From contig NZ_CP012382.1 in the NCBI RefSeq assembly GCF_001267885.1, forward strand, positions 1,364,001-1,428,000: 64,000 nt of DNA, read 5' to 3'. The stretch is from Streptomyces ambofaciens ATCC 23877. GTDB taxonomy: Bacteria; Actinomycetota; Actinomycetes; Streptomycetales; Streptomycetaceae. The notes under the pieces were generated by a model. That model was not told where the DNA came from. It did no database searches and saw nothing but the letters and a program-made list of their open reading frames with translations. Positions 49,841 to 58,122 of this stretch are shown here, in pieces. Every line of letters begins with the position of its first letter. Positions within the stretch are counted from its first letter, which is position 1. The position numbers and the translations under genes are program-made.

Positions 49841-50644
49841 TCAGCTCTCGGCGGCCGGTTCCGCGACCCTGCCCGCCGGTCCGGCCCGGTCGTCCAGCTC
49901 GGCGAGGCGTGCCACCGCCTCGTCGTCCAGCTGCGACAGCGCCCGCAGCTCCCCCGGCGTGACCCCGGCGGGGATCGGCACCGGAGCCGGGGTCCGCAGC
50001 GGCGGCTGCCAGCCCTCCTCGGGCGTCCAGCGCCGTACGACGCGGGCGGGCGCGCCCGCCACCACGGCGTGGTCGGGCACCGCGCCCCGGACCACGGCTC
50101 CGGCCGCCACCACCACGTTCCGCCCGATCCGCGCGCCGGGCAGGATCACCGCACCGGTGCCGACCCAGCAGCCGGAGCCGATCTCCACCGGGTCCATCCT
50201 GGGCCACTGCTTGCCGATGGGCTGGTGCGGATCGTCGTAGGAGTGGTTGGTGGACGTGACGTAGACGTACGGGCCGAAGTAGCAGTCGCTGCCGATGCTG
50301 ACCGTGGTGTCCGCGATGACGTGGCTGCCGCGCCCGAGGACGACCCCGTCGCCGATGCGCAGGATCGGCTCGGGGCCGAGGTCCAGGTCCGGCATGAGGC
50401 CTGCGGTGAGGGTGACCTGCTCGCCGATGATGCAGTGGGCGCCCACGTGGATCCAGGGCTCGCCGAAGACCGTGCCGAGCGGGAAGGCCAGTCGGGTGCC
50501 CGTGCCCAGGGCGCCGAAGCGGAAGCGGCCGGGGTGCGCGGCGGTGACGGAGCCGGTGCGCTGCACCCAGGCCCAGCCCGCGTGGACGGCCCGCTGCGCG
50601 AGGCGGCTTCGCCAGGACGAGAACGTGTTCTTGCGCTTCGGCAC
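49841..50644 (-). CDS. Left-handed beta-helix acyltransferase (hexapeptide repeat)
   Basis: A 267-residue soluble protein with hexapeptide repeats forming a left-handed beta helix (for example VVLGRGSHVIADTTVSIGSD, then GSGCWVGTGAVILPGARIGR). The YVTSTNHSYDDPHQPIGKQW loop carries the likely catalytic His, as in LacA/WbbJ-type O-acetyltransferases. A Pro- and charge-rich C-terminal tail of about 60 residues follows. GTG 50644 is taken as start; GTG 50677 would add eleven residues. Acceptor unknown, perhaps a glycan or polar lipid. Confidence 0.85.
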   Translation of the reverse strand: MPKRKNTFSSWRSRLAQRAVHAGWAWVQRTGSVTAAHPGRFRFGALGTGTRLAFPLGTVFGEPWIHVGAHCIIGEQVTLTAGLMPDLDLGPEPILRIGDGVVLGRGSHVIADTTVSIGSDCYFGPYVYVTSTNHSYDDPHQPIGKQWPRMDPVEIGSGCWVGTGAVILPGARIGRNVVVAAGAVVRGAVPDHAVVAGAPARVVRRWTPEEGWQPPLRTPAPVPIPAGVTPGELRALSQLDDEAVARLAELDDRAGPAGRVAEPAAES

Positions 50645-50751
50645 CCGCTCACGGTAGTCGGCGCGCGGTGCGGGCACGGTGCGGGAGTGCTGTGATCTTC
50701 ACCCCACCGGGTGGCGTACGGTGCCGTACATCACCCGAGCAGGAGGCGATG

Positions 50752-51288
50752 ATGACGCAGAAGGCGCTGATCACGGGCATCGGTGGCAGGGAACCGAAGG
50801 TGGACGCGGAGGCCTTCGTGGCGCCGACGTCCTCGATCGTGGGGGACGTGACGCTGCACGCGGGGGCGAGCGTCTGGTACGGGGCGGTGCTGCGCGGCGA
50901 CGTCGAGCGGATCTCCGTCGGCGCGAGCAGCAACATCCAGGACAACTGCACGCTCCACGCCGACCCGGGCTTCCCCGTCACCGTCGGCGAGCGGGTCTCC
51001 GTCGGGCACAACGCCGTGGTCCACGGAGCGACCGTCGAGGACGACTGCCTGATCGGCATGGGCGCCACGGTCCTCAACGGCGCGGTGATCGGCGCCGGTT
51101 CGCTGGTCGCGGCCCAGGCCCTGGTCCCGCAGGGGATGCGGGTGCCCCCGGGTTCACTGGTCGCCGGGGTGCCGGCGAAGGTGAAGCGGGAGCTGACGGA
51201 GGAGGAGCGTCAGGGGGTCACGCTGAACGGCACCATGTACGCGGCCCTTGCCGTGGAGCACCGGGCGGCGGTGGGAGAGGGCCGGTAG
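50752..51288 (+). CDS. Gamma-class carbonic anhydrase-like protein
   Basis: A 178-residue hexapeptide-repeat protein of the gamma-CA/YrdA family. SVWYGAVLRGDVERISVGAS, then SNIQDNCTLHADPGFP and RVSVGHNAVVHGATVEDDCL, carry the conserved Arg, Gln and the three zinc-binding histidines. AGGAGG lies five bases before ATG 50752. It probably forms trimers binding metal; CO2 hydration is plausible but not proven for this subgroup. Divergent from the beta-helix acyltransferase. Confidence 0.92.
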   Translation: MTQKALITGIGGREPKVDAEAFVAPTSSIVGDVTLHAGASVWYGAVLRGDVERISVGASSNIQDNCTLHADPGFPVTVGERVSVGHNAVVHGATVEDDCLIGMGATVLNGAVIGAGSLVAAQALVPQGMRVPPGSLVAGVPAKVKRELTEEERQGVTLNGTMYAALAVEHRAAVGEGR

Positions 51289-51329
51289 CGGGGAGGACAG
51301 GAGCGGCCCGCGCCCCGAGGCGTGCGCCG

Positions 51330-51962
51330 CTACTCGGCGGCGGCGGCGAGCGGCTGGGCCCGCTTCGCCTTCCTCTTCAGGACCAGCATCGAGGTCACAC
51401 CGATGGCCACGGCGAGCACGAGGCCCAGCCAGGAGAACCGCTTCAGCCAGGACTCGGCGACGACGCCGACGTAATAGATGACCGCGGTGGTGCCGCCCGC
51501 CCAGACGATGCCGCCGAGGACGTTGGCGATCAGGAACTTCCAGTACGGCATCCGCAGCACACCGGCCAGCGGGCCGGCGAAGATGCGCAGCAGGGCGACG
51601 AAGCGGCCGAAGAAGACGGCCCACATGCCCCACTTCTGGAAGGAGCGTTCGGCGGTGGCGATGTGCCCCTCGCTGAAGTGCCTGGGGAACCTGCGGCCCA
51701 GCCGGGCCAGCAGTGGCCGGCCGCCCTTGCGGCCGATGGCGTACCCGATGGAGTCGCCGATCACCGCACCCGTGCTGGCGCAGACCCCCAGGACCAGCGG
51801 GTCGACGCCGCCGTGCTGGGAGGACAGCAGGGCCGCCGAGACCAGGATGATCTCGCCCGGCAACGGGATGCCCAGACTCTCCAGAGCGATGACGAGTCCG
51901 ACGACGGCGTACACGGCCGCCGCGGGCACCGTGTCGAGCCACTCCTGGACGTGCAAGGCCAC
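51330..51962 (-). CDS. DedA-family membrane protein
   Basis: A 210-residue polytopic membrane protein (SNARE-associated/VTT fold). ESLGIPLPGEIILVSAALLS, the GDSIGYAIGRKGG loop and the signature FFGRFVALLRIFAGPLAGVL are clear. DedA proteins move polyprenyl phosphates or phospholipids across the membrane; uppP at 58123 is a related lipid-carrier gene in the window. A charged C-terminal tail (KRKAKRAQPL) faces the cytoplasm. ATG 51962. A strong terminator separates it from the upstream thioesterase gene. Confidence 0.92.
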   Translation of the reverse strand: MALHVQEWLDTVPAAAVYAVVGLVIALESLGIPLPGEIILVSAALLSSQHGGVDPLVLGVCASTGAVIGDSIGYAIGRKGGRPLLARLGRRFPRHFSEGHIATAERSFQKWGMWAVFFGRFVALLRIFAGPLAGVLRMPYWKFLIANVLGGIVWAGGTTAVIYYVGVVAESWLKRFSWLGLVLAVAIGVTSMLVLKRKAKRAQPLAAAAE

Positions 51963-52008
51963 ACCCTCCGATTCGCACCCCTGCTGCGTTCCGGGTGGGC
52001 CTTCCGCC

Positions 52009-52046
52009 GCTTCCCGGGTCTCCTGGATCGAGGAGACCCGGGAAGC
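52009..52046 (-). terminator. Strong hairpin terminator after the thioesterase gene
   Basis: A perfect 16-base stem (52009-52024 with 52031-52046) closes a six-base loop. It lies 18 bases downstream of the thioesterase stop on the minus strand and 47 bases before the DedA start, so it ends the thioesterase transcript and insulates DedA. No T-tract. Confidence 0.85.
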
Positions 52047-52064
52047 CTACCGGTTCACCGGGCG

Positions 52065-52517
52065 TCAGCCGTTGGGGCGCAGGGTCCAGGTGACGGTCAT
52101 CTCGCCGGTCACCGCGCCGTCCTCCCGCTGGATGGCGACGCTCACCGGGAACTCCGGGCGGCTGCCCGCGTCCAGCTCCGCGACCACGTCGGCGACGGGG
52201 CGGCCCAGCGTCGCGGTGGCCGTGACCGGCCCGAGCGCGATCTTCTTGAAGGCGATCTCCGCGGTGACCGGCAACGGCACCGCCCGGGAGAGCTGGTCGC
52301 CGAAGGCTGCCAGCACGATCGCGCCGCTCGCCGACTCGCCGAGCGTGAACATGGCTCCGGCGTGGGGTCCGCCGACGTGGTTGCGGTACTCGCTCTGGTC
52401 CGGCAGGGCCAGCACGGCCTTCTCCGGAGTGGTCTCCAGGTACTCGAGGTTCAGGGTCCTGACCATCGGCACCGTGGCGGCGAGCAACTCGCCGATCGAC
52501 ATCTGATCTGCGCTCAT
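52065..52517 (-). CDS. Hotdog-fold thioesterase (PaaI/DUF4442-like)
   Basis: A 150-residue hotdog protein. HVGGPHAGAMFTLGESASGA contains the long helix and active-site region of the DUF4442/PaaI group. AEIAFKKIALGPVTATATLG and FPVSVAIQREDGAVTGEMTV follow as the beta strands. It probably hydrolyses an acyl-CoA. The specificity is unknown. ATG 52517. Single transcript ended by the strong hairpin downstream. Confidence 0.85.
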   Translation of the reverse strand: MSADQMSIGELLAATVPMVRTLNLEYLETTPEKAVLALPDQSEYRNHVGGPHAGAMFTLGESASGAIVLAAFGDQLSRAVPLPVTAEIAFKKIALGPVTATATLGRPVADVVAELDAGSRPEFPVSVAIQREDGAVTGEMTVTWTLRPNG

Positions 52518-52655
52518 GGCAGCAGGTTACCCACGAGTAGCAATCGAGGGCCAGGCGTCCGGGGGGATCGCCGCGGGCTCGTCCGCCACTTCGGTACGTC
52601 CCTGACAAGGCCCGGTGACCGAATCGTGTCCTGGGCGGCATTAGGGTGACTGCTC

Positions 52656-53678
52656 ATGTGGCCAGGACAGCAGCCGCCCGGGGGCGAGCAGAACCCGCAG
52701 AACAATCCGTACCAGCAGCCGGGGTACCAGCAGCCGAATCCCTATCAGCAGCCGGGATACCAGCAGCAGCCCGGCCCGTACGGGCAGCAGCAGTGGGGCG
52801 CTCCGCAGCCCCCGACGGCTCCGCAGCCGTCCGCGGGCGGAGGCGGCGGTGGCGGCAACCGGACCAAGGTGGTCGCGATCGTCGCGGCGCTCGCCGTGGT
52901 GGTGGCCGCCGGCGTCACCGGGTTCCTGGTGCTGGGCGGTGACAAGGACGACCAGGCGGACGGGGGCAAGGACGACAAGCCTTCGGCCAGCGCGTCCGCG
53001 AGCAAGTCCGAGACCCCTTCCACCGACCCGAGCGCTTCCGGTGGCGAGGACAATCCGCGCGGCGGCGACGACGTGAAGGCGACCGTCGACGGCTGGAAGG
53101 TCGTCGCCAACCCGCGCTTCGGCACCATGTTCGACGTGCCCGCGGACTGGGAGATCGACAGCACGGACACGAGCGTCGGCTTCGAGTGGGAGGAGGACGG
53201 CAAGACCGAGCGCACGACGGTCACCGCCCCGGCCTACCTGAAGTCCGAGTGGTGCACCACCGACGAGAACAAGGACGGCCGCAAGGAGAGCACCTCCCTC
53301 GCCACCGCGGGCACCCGCGGGGAGAGCGGCGCCAAGGACGCCGCCCAGGCGGCCGAGACGCGGGTGCCGTGGTGGATCTACGGCGGGTTCACCGAGCCGG
53401 ACAAGAAGAGCGTGAAGTACGGCAAGCCGAAGCCGTACACCACGACGTCCGGCATCGAGGGCAGCGTCATCACGGCGCACTCGGAGGGCGCGCCCAAGAA
53501 GGGGAAGTGCGACACCGAGGGCAAGGCGATCACCTTCGCGTTCAAGAACGGCGCGGGCGACTTCGTCACCTGGAACCTCTACGGCGCGAAGGGTGTCGAC
53601 GAGGAGATCCCGGAGGCGACGGTGCAGAAGATCCTGAGCACCGTGCGCCTCACGGAGGCCCCGCCGACCGACACGTAG
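52656..53678 (+). CDS. Membrane-anchored protein with PYQQPG-repeat cytoplasmic tail
   Basis: A 340-residue type II membrane protein. The N-terminus is a Pro/Gln/Tyr-rich disordered region with repeats of PYQQPGYQQ and related units (residues 10-45), then a single transmembrane helix (VVAIVAALAVVVAAGVTGFL, 71-90). A Ser/Thr/Asp-rich linker and an extracellular beta-rich domain follow (from about 140, VDGWKVVANPRFGTMFDVPA). The domain type is common in streptomycetes but has no known function that I can name. A -10-like TAGGGT (52642-52647) eight bases before ATG 52656 and no Shine-Dalgarno suggest a leaderless mRNA. Perhaps an envelope sensor. Confidence 0.85.
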   Translation: MWPGQQPPGGEQNPQNNPYQQPGYQQPNPYQQPGYQQQPGPYGQQQWGAPQPPTAPQPSAGGGGGGGNRTKVVAIVAALAVVVAAGVTGFLVLGGDKDDQADGGKDDKPSASASASKSETPSTDPSASGGEDNPRGGDDVKATVDGWKVVANPRFGTMFDVPADWEIDSTDTSVGFEWEEDGKTERTTVTAPAYLKSEWCTTDENKDGRKESTSLATAGTRGESGAKDAAQAAETRVPWWIYGGFTEPDKKSVKYGKPKPYTTTSGIEGSVITAHSEGAPKKGKCDTEGKAITFAFKNGAGDFVTWNLYGAKGVDEEIPEATVQKILSTVRLTEAPPTDT

Positions 53679-53695
53679 CCCGCCGCGCGGCGCCT

Positions 53696-54541
53696 CTAGC
53701 CGATGCCGAACGCCCCGGCGGGCGGTTCCGGCGACGGCACGGCGTCCTCGTCCCGCACCGGCCGCGCGTCTCCGACGAAGGCCCGCAGGGCGGACCCGTG
53801 CTCGACCCTGGCCGGGAAGGCGTCGGCGGCCGTACGCCGGGCCAGGGTCGCGGTGTCGAGCGGCCGGTGCGCGGCGACGAGGACCGCGTTGCCGAAGCGG
53901 CGCCCACGCAGCACACCCGGTTCGGCGATCAGCGCCAGCTCCTCGAAGAGCGTCGCGAAACCCGCCAGCTGGGCCCGCAGGAAGGGGAACGGCGCCGCGT
54001 CGGCGAGGTTGGCCACGTACACGCCGTCGGCGCGCAGGACCCGTGCCGCCTCGCGGACGTAGCCCACGGAGGCCAGGCGCGCGGGCACCCGGGAGCCCCC
54101 GAAGACGTCGGCGACCAGGACGTCGGCCGAGTCCGCGGGAGCGGCTTCCAGCCAGGCGCGGGCATCGGCCCCGTGCGTGGTGACGCCGGCGCCGTCCGGG
54201 AGCGGCAGGTGCTCGGCGACGAGGTCCAGCAGGGCCCGGTCGGCCTCCACGACGTCCTGCCGCGAGCCCGGCCGGGTCCGTGACACGTACCGGGGGAGGG
54301 TCATCGCACCCCCGCCCAGGTGCAGCACCTCCAGCGCACGCCCCGGCTCGGCCACGGTGTCCAGGACGTGGCCGAGCCGGCGCGTGTACTCGAACTCCAG
54401 GTGCTCCGGCTCGTCCAGGTCGACGTACGACTGCGGGGCCCCGTCGACGGTGAGCAGCCAGGCCCGCCTCCGGTCGACGTCGGGCATGAGCTTGGCGGTG
54501 CCGTGGTCGGTGACGCGGCTGACGGGTATGGCTTCGTTCAC
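53696..54541 (-). CDS. Spermidine-synthase-like SAM-binding protein
   Basis: A 281-residue protein with the polyamine-synthase (PABS) fold: QSYVDLDEPEHLEFEYTRRL, then LEVLHLGGGAMTLPRYV as the nucleotide loop, VVEADRALLDLVAEHLPL, and DVLVADVFGGSRVPARL. It lacks the membrane domain seen in fused relatives. Catalytic Asp in VADVFGG is present. Many actinobacterial members have no proven polyamine role, so the reaction is uncertain. GTG 54541 has a GGGGGG stretch just upstream. Converges with the membrane-anchored protein gene, 17 bases apart. Confidence 0.82.
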   Translation of the reverse strand: MNEAIPVSRVTDHGTAKLMPDVDRRRAWLLTVDGAPQSYVDLDEPEHLEFEYTRRLGHVLDTVAEPGRALEVLHLGGGAMTLPRYVSRTRPGSRQDVVEADRALLDLVAEHLPLPDGAGVTTHGADARAWLEAAPADSADVLVADVFGGSRVPARLASVGYVREAARVLRADGVYVANLADAAPFPFLRAQLAGFATLFEELALIAEPGVLRGRRFGNAVLVAAHRPLDTATLARRTAADAFPARVEHGSALRAFVGDARPVRDEDAVPSPEPPAGAFGIG

Positions 54542-54857
54542 CCCCCGATTGTGCCTGGGGCCGAACGCCCCGGCAGGAGCGGCTCCGCCGCGGACCCGAC
54601 GGCCACACCGGACCCGCGGCGTCCCGCGCCCCGGACCACGTTCGGGCCACGGACCCGCGACGTCCCCCGCGCCCGGCCGCTCCAGGGCGGCAGGACCGCG
54701 ACGCCGCGCGCGCCCGGCCACGGAGCGGCCACCGACCCGCGAACCTCCCGCACGCTCGGCCACCGACCCGCGACATCCCGCACGCCCGACCACGAAGCGG
54801 CCACGAAACGGGCACGGGCCGGCCACCGCCGCGACGCCCCCGCGCCTCCGGCCGCGT
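54542..54857. repeat. Non-coding degenerate repeats between tuf3 and the spermidine-synthase-like gene
   Basis: This 316-base gap contains four or five imperfect copies of a unit of about 35 bases with the core CCACCGACCCGCGAC followed by CCCGCACGCCCGGCC-like sequence, for example near 54650, 54740 and 54765. Overlapping open frames here read as Arg/Pro-rich repeats without homology to known proteins. I see no gene in it. It may be decayed repeat DNA or a long 3' region of tuf3. Confidence 0.55.
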
Positions 54858-56048
54858 TCAGGCCACGGCGGTCACGGTCCCCGCCGCCACGGTCCGCCCG
54901 CCCTCACGCACGGCGAACCCCAGACCGGACTCCAGCGGCACGTCCCGGCCCAGCTCCACCGTCATCGTGACGGTGTCCCCGGGCCGGGCGACGGCCACCT
55001 CACCGAGGTCCACGTCCCCGACCACGTCCGCGGTCCGGATGTAGAACTGCGGCCGGTACCCCGTGGTGACCGGCGTCGACCGCCCGCCCTCACGCGCCGA
55101 CAGCACGTACACCCGCGCCGTGAAGCGCCGGCCGGGCACCACACTGCCGGGGGCGGCGACCACGTGCCCGCGCCGCACCGTGTCGCGGGCCACACCGCGC
55201 AGCAGCAGCGCCACGTTGTCCCCGGCCTGCGCCTCCTCCATCGGCTTGCCGAAGGTCTCCACGCCGGTGACGACCGTCTCGACCCCGGCGCCGAGGACCT
55301 CCACGCGGTCGCCGACGCGGACGGTGCCGCGCTCGACCGCGCCGGTCACCACCGTGCCGCGGCCGGTGATGGTGAGCACGTTCTCCACCGACAGCAGGAA
55401 CGGCGCGTCCAGGTACCGCTCGGGCATGGGCACGTAGGTGTCCACGGCGTCGAGCAGCGCTTCGACGGACGCCGTCCACCGCGGGTCGCCCTCCAACGCC
55501 CTCAGCCCCGAGACCCGGACGACGGGCACGGCGTCACCGCCGTAGCCGTGCGCGGTGAGCAGGTCCCGTACCTCCAGCTCGACCAGGTCGGCCAGCAACG
55601 CGTCCTCCCCGTCCTCGACGGCGTCGGCCTTGTTGAGCGCGACCACGATGTGGTCGACGCCCACCTGCCGCGCGAGCAGGACGTGTTCGGCCGTCTGCGG
55701 CATGACCCCGTCCAGCGCGGAGACGACGAGGATCGCCCCGTCCAGCTGGGCGGCGCCGGTGACCATGTTCTTCACGTAGTCGGCGTGGCCCGGCATGTCC
55801 ACGTGCGCGTAGTGGCGGGTGTCGGTCTCGTACTCGACGTGCGCGAGGTTGATGGTGATGCCGCGCGCCGCCTCCTCCGGGGCCCGGTCGATCCGGTCGA
55901 ACGAGACGTACCGGGTGCCGCTGTCGGCACCGCGCTCGGCGAGGACCTTGGTGATGGCGGCGGTCAGGGTGGTCTTGCCGTGGTCGACATGGCCCATCGT
56001 GCCGATGTTGAGATGCGGTTTGGTGCGGACGTACGCCGTCTTGGACAT
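54858..56048 (-). CDS. tuf3: Divergent elongation factor EF-Tu (third paralogue type)
   Basis: A 396-residue translational GTPase. G1 is GHVDHGKT (19-26), switch I keeps [14 protein letters not shown] with Leu where canonical EF-Tu has Thr-Ala, G3 is [13 protein letters not shown]4 is NKADAV in place of the usual NKCDMV, and domains II and III are complete. Divergence from the major EF-Tu fits tuf3 of streptomycetes, a minor stress-related paralogue reported to be kirromycin-resistant in some species. Its gene is outside the str operon, with a leader that contains a possible small open frame and hairpin. Ribosomal function is likely; the conditions of use are unknown. Confidence 0.9.
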   Translation of the reverse strand: MSKTAYVRTKPHLNIGTMGHVDHGKTTLTAAITKVLAERGADSGTRYVSFDRIDRAPEEAARGITINLAHVEYETDTRHYAHVDMPGHADYVKNMVTGAAQLDGAILVVSALDGVMPQTAEHVLLARQVGVDHIVVALNKADAVEDGEDALLADLVELEVRDLLTAHGYGGDAVPVVRVSGLRALEGDPRWTASVEALLDAVDTYVPMPERYLDAPFLLSVENVLTITGRGTVVTGAVERGTVRVGDRVEVLGAGVETVVTGVETFGKPMEEAQAGDNVALLLRGVARDTVRRGHVVAAPGSVVPGRRFTARVYVLSAREGGRSTPVTTGYRPQFYIRTADVVGDVDLGEVAVARPGDTVTMTVELGRDVPLESGLGFAVREGGRTVAAGTVTAVA

Positions 56049-56097
56049 GGCGCTACCTCGAAGCCTCGTGGCGGTGGTGGGACCCCGGTGACCGTCC

Positions 56098-56140
56098 GAC
56101 CCTCCCCCTGCGGGGTCCGCCGGACGATCCGGGGAGGGTC
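56098..56140 (-). promoter_or_regulatory. Hairpin in the tuf3 leader
   Basis: GACCCTCCCC (56098-56107) pairs perfectly with GGGGAGGGTC (56131-56140); a smaller stem GTCC/GGAC nests inside. It sits 50-92 bases upstream of the tuf3 start and begins within the stop codon of a possible 37-residue open frame. It could be the terminator of that small gene, an attenuator of tuf3, or a promoter-proximal palindrome. Confidence 0.45.
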
Positions 56141-56252
56141 AGCTTCGGGCGCCGTCGGCCGCGGCCGTGAGGAAGAGGACGGCAGCCTTCGGGGCATCCG
56201 CGACCGCGGATGCTGCGAGGGGGAAGGCGTACCGGAACATGACGCCGATCAT
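56139..56252 (-). CDS. Possible 37-residue peptide upstream of tuf3
   Basis: A short frame starting ATG 56252 with GGGAG about eight bases upstream. The product is hydrophobic and Ala-rich, beginning MIGVMFRYAFPLAASAVADA, and could be a small membrane peptide or leader peptide. Its TGA stop abuts the tuf3 leader hairpin. Only the ribosome site, codon bias and position support it. Confidence 0.35.
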   Translation of the reverse strand: MIGVMFRYAFPLAASAVADAPKAAVLFLTAAADGARS

Positions 56253-56317
56253 CGCCGAGCTCCCGCCCCGCGTCGAACGGTTTTCACGGCACGGGAGTTC
56301 GCGGACGCCCGGGTCCG

Positions 56318-57040
56318 CTACGGCCCGATGTTCCGCAGTGCCTCGCGCACGGACAGCGGTGCCAGGCGCCGCCCGTTCTCGGCCACGAAGGCGCGGACGG
56401 CGTCCGGGTCCGTCCGGGCGTACTCGCGCAGGCACCAGCCGACGGCCTTGCGCACGAAGAAGTCCTCGTGGCCGCCGCGGCGCAGGCAGTACCCGAAGAG
56501 CCGGCCGGTGTCGGTGCCCTGCCCGTAGCGCAGTTGGTGGAGCAGGGCCGCCCGGACCAGCCAGGGGTCCGCGTCCTCGATCCAGGCGTCCGTCTCGGCC
56601 GTGAGGCCGCGGTCGGCCGCGACCAGGCCTCCGACCACGTGCGCGGAGAGCGGGTCGACCGTGTCCCACCAGGGCACCGTGGTGAGCAGATGCCGGACCA
56701 CCGGCAGGAGACCGGACGAGCATTTCGTCACATGCCGGCGCAGCAGGTCCACGGCGAAGTAGGGGTACTCGCGCTCGGGCAGCCGCCAGCAGCGCAGGGC
56801 GATCGCGGCGAGGTCCCGCTCGTCGGGGCGGGGCATCCCCGCGAGGACGGTGCGGGACAGCGCGCGTCGATCAGGGGAGGTCAGGCCCAGGAAAGGAGCC
56901 ACGTCCCTCATGTACGCCCGCCGGCTCACGGCCCGTCCGGGATCGGCCGCGGCGGCGTACACGGAGGTGAGCCGTTCCAGCACGGTGTCGGCGAGCGGAC
57001 TGTGCGGAACGTCCGGAACTCCCTTGGCTGTGACGCTCAT
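56318..57040 (-). CDS. DNA alkylation repair protein, AlkD-like
   Basis: A 240-residue all-helical HEAT-repeat protein of the AlkD/AlkC family of DNA glycosylases removing bulky N-alkylpurines. RRAYMRDVAPFLGLTSPDRR at the N-terminus, RCWRLPEREYPYFAVDLL and the strongly conserved FFVRKAVGWCLREYARTDPD near the C-terminus are typical, with Trp, Asp and Arg residues lining the DNA groove (for example VPWWDTVDPLSAHVVG). ATG 57040. Divergent from the TVP38-like gene by 49 bases. Confidence 0.88.
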   Translation of the reverse strand: MSVTAKGVPDVPHSPLADTVLERLTSVYAAAADPGRAVSRRAYMRDVAPFLGLTSPDRRALSRTVLAGMPRPDERDLAAIALRCWRLPEREYPYFAVDLLRRHVTKCSSGLLPVVRHLLTTVPWWDTVDPLSAHVVGGLVAADRGLTAETDAWIEDADPWLVRAALLHQLRYGQGTDTGRLFGYCLRRGGHEDFFVRKAVGWCLREYARTDPDAVRAFVAENGRRLAPLSVREALRNIGP

Positions 57041-57089
57041 GAGACGCACCATACGGCGATCACACACATTTGTCGGTTAGTGTCACCGG

Positions 57090-57869
57090 ATGCTCGATGC
57101 CACCACCCGCTCTGGGGGCACCGCCACGGTCTCTCCCCGGGCCACCGCAACGGAGCTCGCCGTCGCCACCGCCGCCGGGCCGGCCGCACCGACCGGCCTC
57201 GCCGCCCGCGTGACGAGAGTCCTGCTCTCCCCGTGGTCCCGACTCTCCCTGCTCCTCGCCCTGCTGGCCTCGGCCGCGACGACGGTCCTGCTGTTCCGGC
57301 CGCAGGAGTTGCTGACCGACGGGTGGCCACCGCAGCTCGGCGGAGCCACGGCGGCGCTCGCCTACGCGGTGGCGTACGGACTGTGCACCGTCGCCTTCGT
57401 GCCCCGTCCCCTGCTCAACCTGGCCGCCGGTGCCCTGTTCGGCTCGCAGCTGGGTCTCGCGTCGGCGCTGGCGGGGACGGTGCTCGGCGCCGGGATCGCC
57501 TTCTGCCTCGGCCGGGTGCTGGGCCAGGAGGCGCTGCGTCCGCTGCTGCGGGGCAAGTGGCTGAAGGCCGCGGACGGACAGCTCAGCCGGCACGGTTTCC
57601 GTTCGATGCTGGCGGCACGGCTGTTCCCCGGGGTGCCGTTCGCGGCCGCCAACTACTGCGCGGCCGTCTCCCGCATGGGCCTGCTGCCCTTCCTCCTGGC
57701 GACGGCCCTCGGCTCCATCCCCAACACCGCCGCCTACGTCGTCGCCGGGGCCCGCGCCTCGACGCCCACGTCGCCGGCCTTCCTCATCGCGCTGGCCTGC
57801 ATCGCCCTGCCGGGGCTGGCGGGTGCCGCGGTGGCCTGGCGCAAGCGGCACCGGCTGCGCGGACACTGA
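57090..57869 (+). CDS. TVP38/TMEM64-family membrane protein
   Basis: A 259-residue polytopic membrane protein of the VTT/DedA superfamily. After a 35-residue Ala/Thr-rich cytoplasmic start come membrane segments RLSLLLALLASAATTVLLF, the re-entrant region with FVPRPLLNLAAGALFG, and the conserved AARLFPGVPFAAANYCAAVS loop. Likely a lipid scramblase or transporter. TAGTGT (57078-57083) six bases before ATG 57090 and no Shine-Dalgarno indicate a leaderless transcript. Confidence 0.9.
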   Translation: MLDATTRSGGTATVSPRATATELAVATAAGPAAPTGLAARVTRVLLSPWSRLSLLLALLASAATTVLLFRPQELLTDGWPPQLGGATAALAYAVAYGLCTVAFVPRPLLNLAAGALFGSQLGLASALAGTVLGAGIAFCLGRVLGQEALRPLLRGKWLKAADGQLSRHGFRSMLAARLFPGVPFAAANYCAAVSRMGLLPFLLATALGSIPNTAAYVVAGARASTPTSPAFLIALACIALPGLAGAAVAWRKRHRLRGH

Positions 57870-58122
57870 CAGGGGCACGTACGTCGCCCGGGCCCGGCGC
57901 CGGCGTCGGCGTCGGCTGATCGCGCGTACGGTCGCGTCGGCCGTCGCGTGAGCCGTACCGTGACCGGCCCGGCCGTGCGCGGGAGCCCTTCCACCCCTGT
58001 GGGCCGATCTTCACTTTGGGACGCTACGCTGCCCCTCGGCACGCCAGATCCTGATCACCGCGCACGGCGGTTCGGTGTGTCCATCGACCGTTTCTCGATC
58101 GGCACTTGGACTCCGTAACCTC

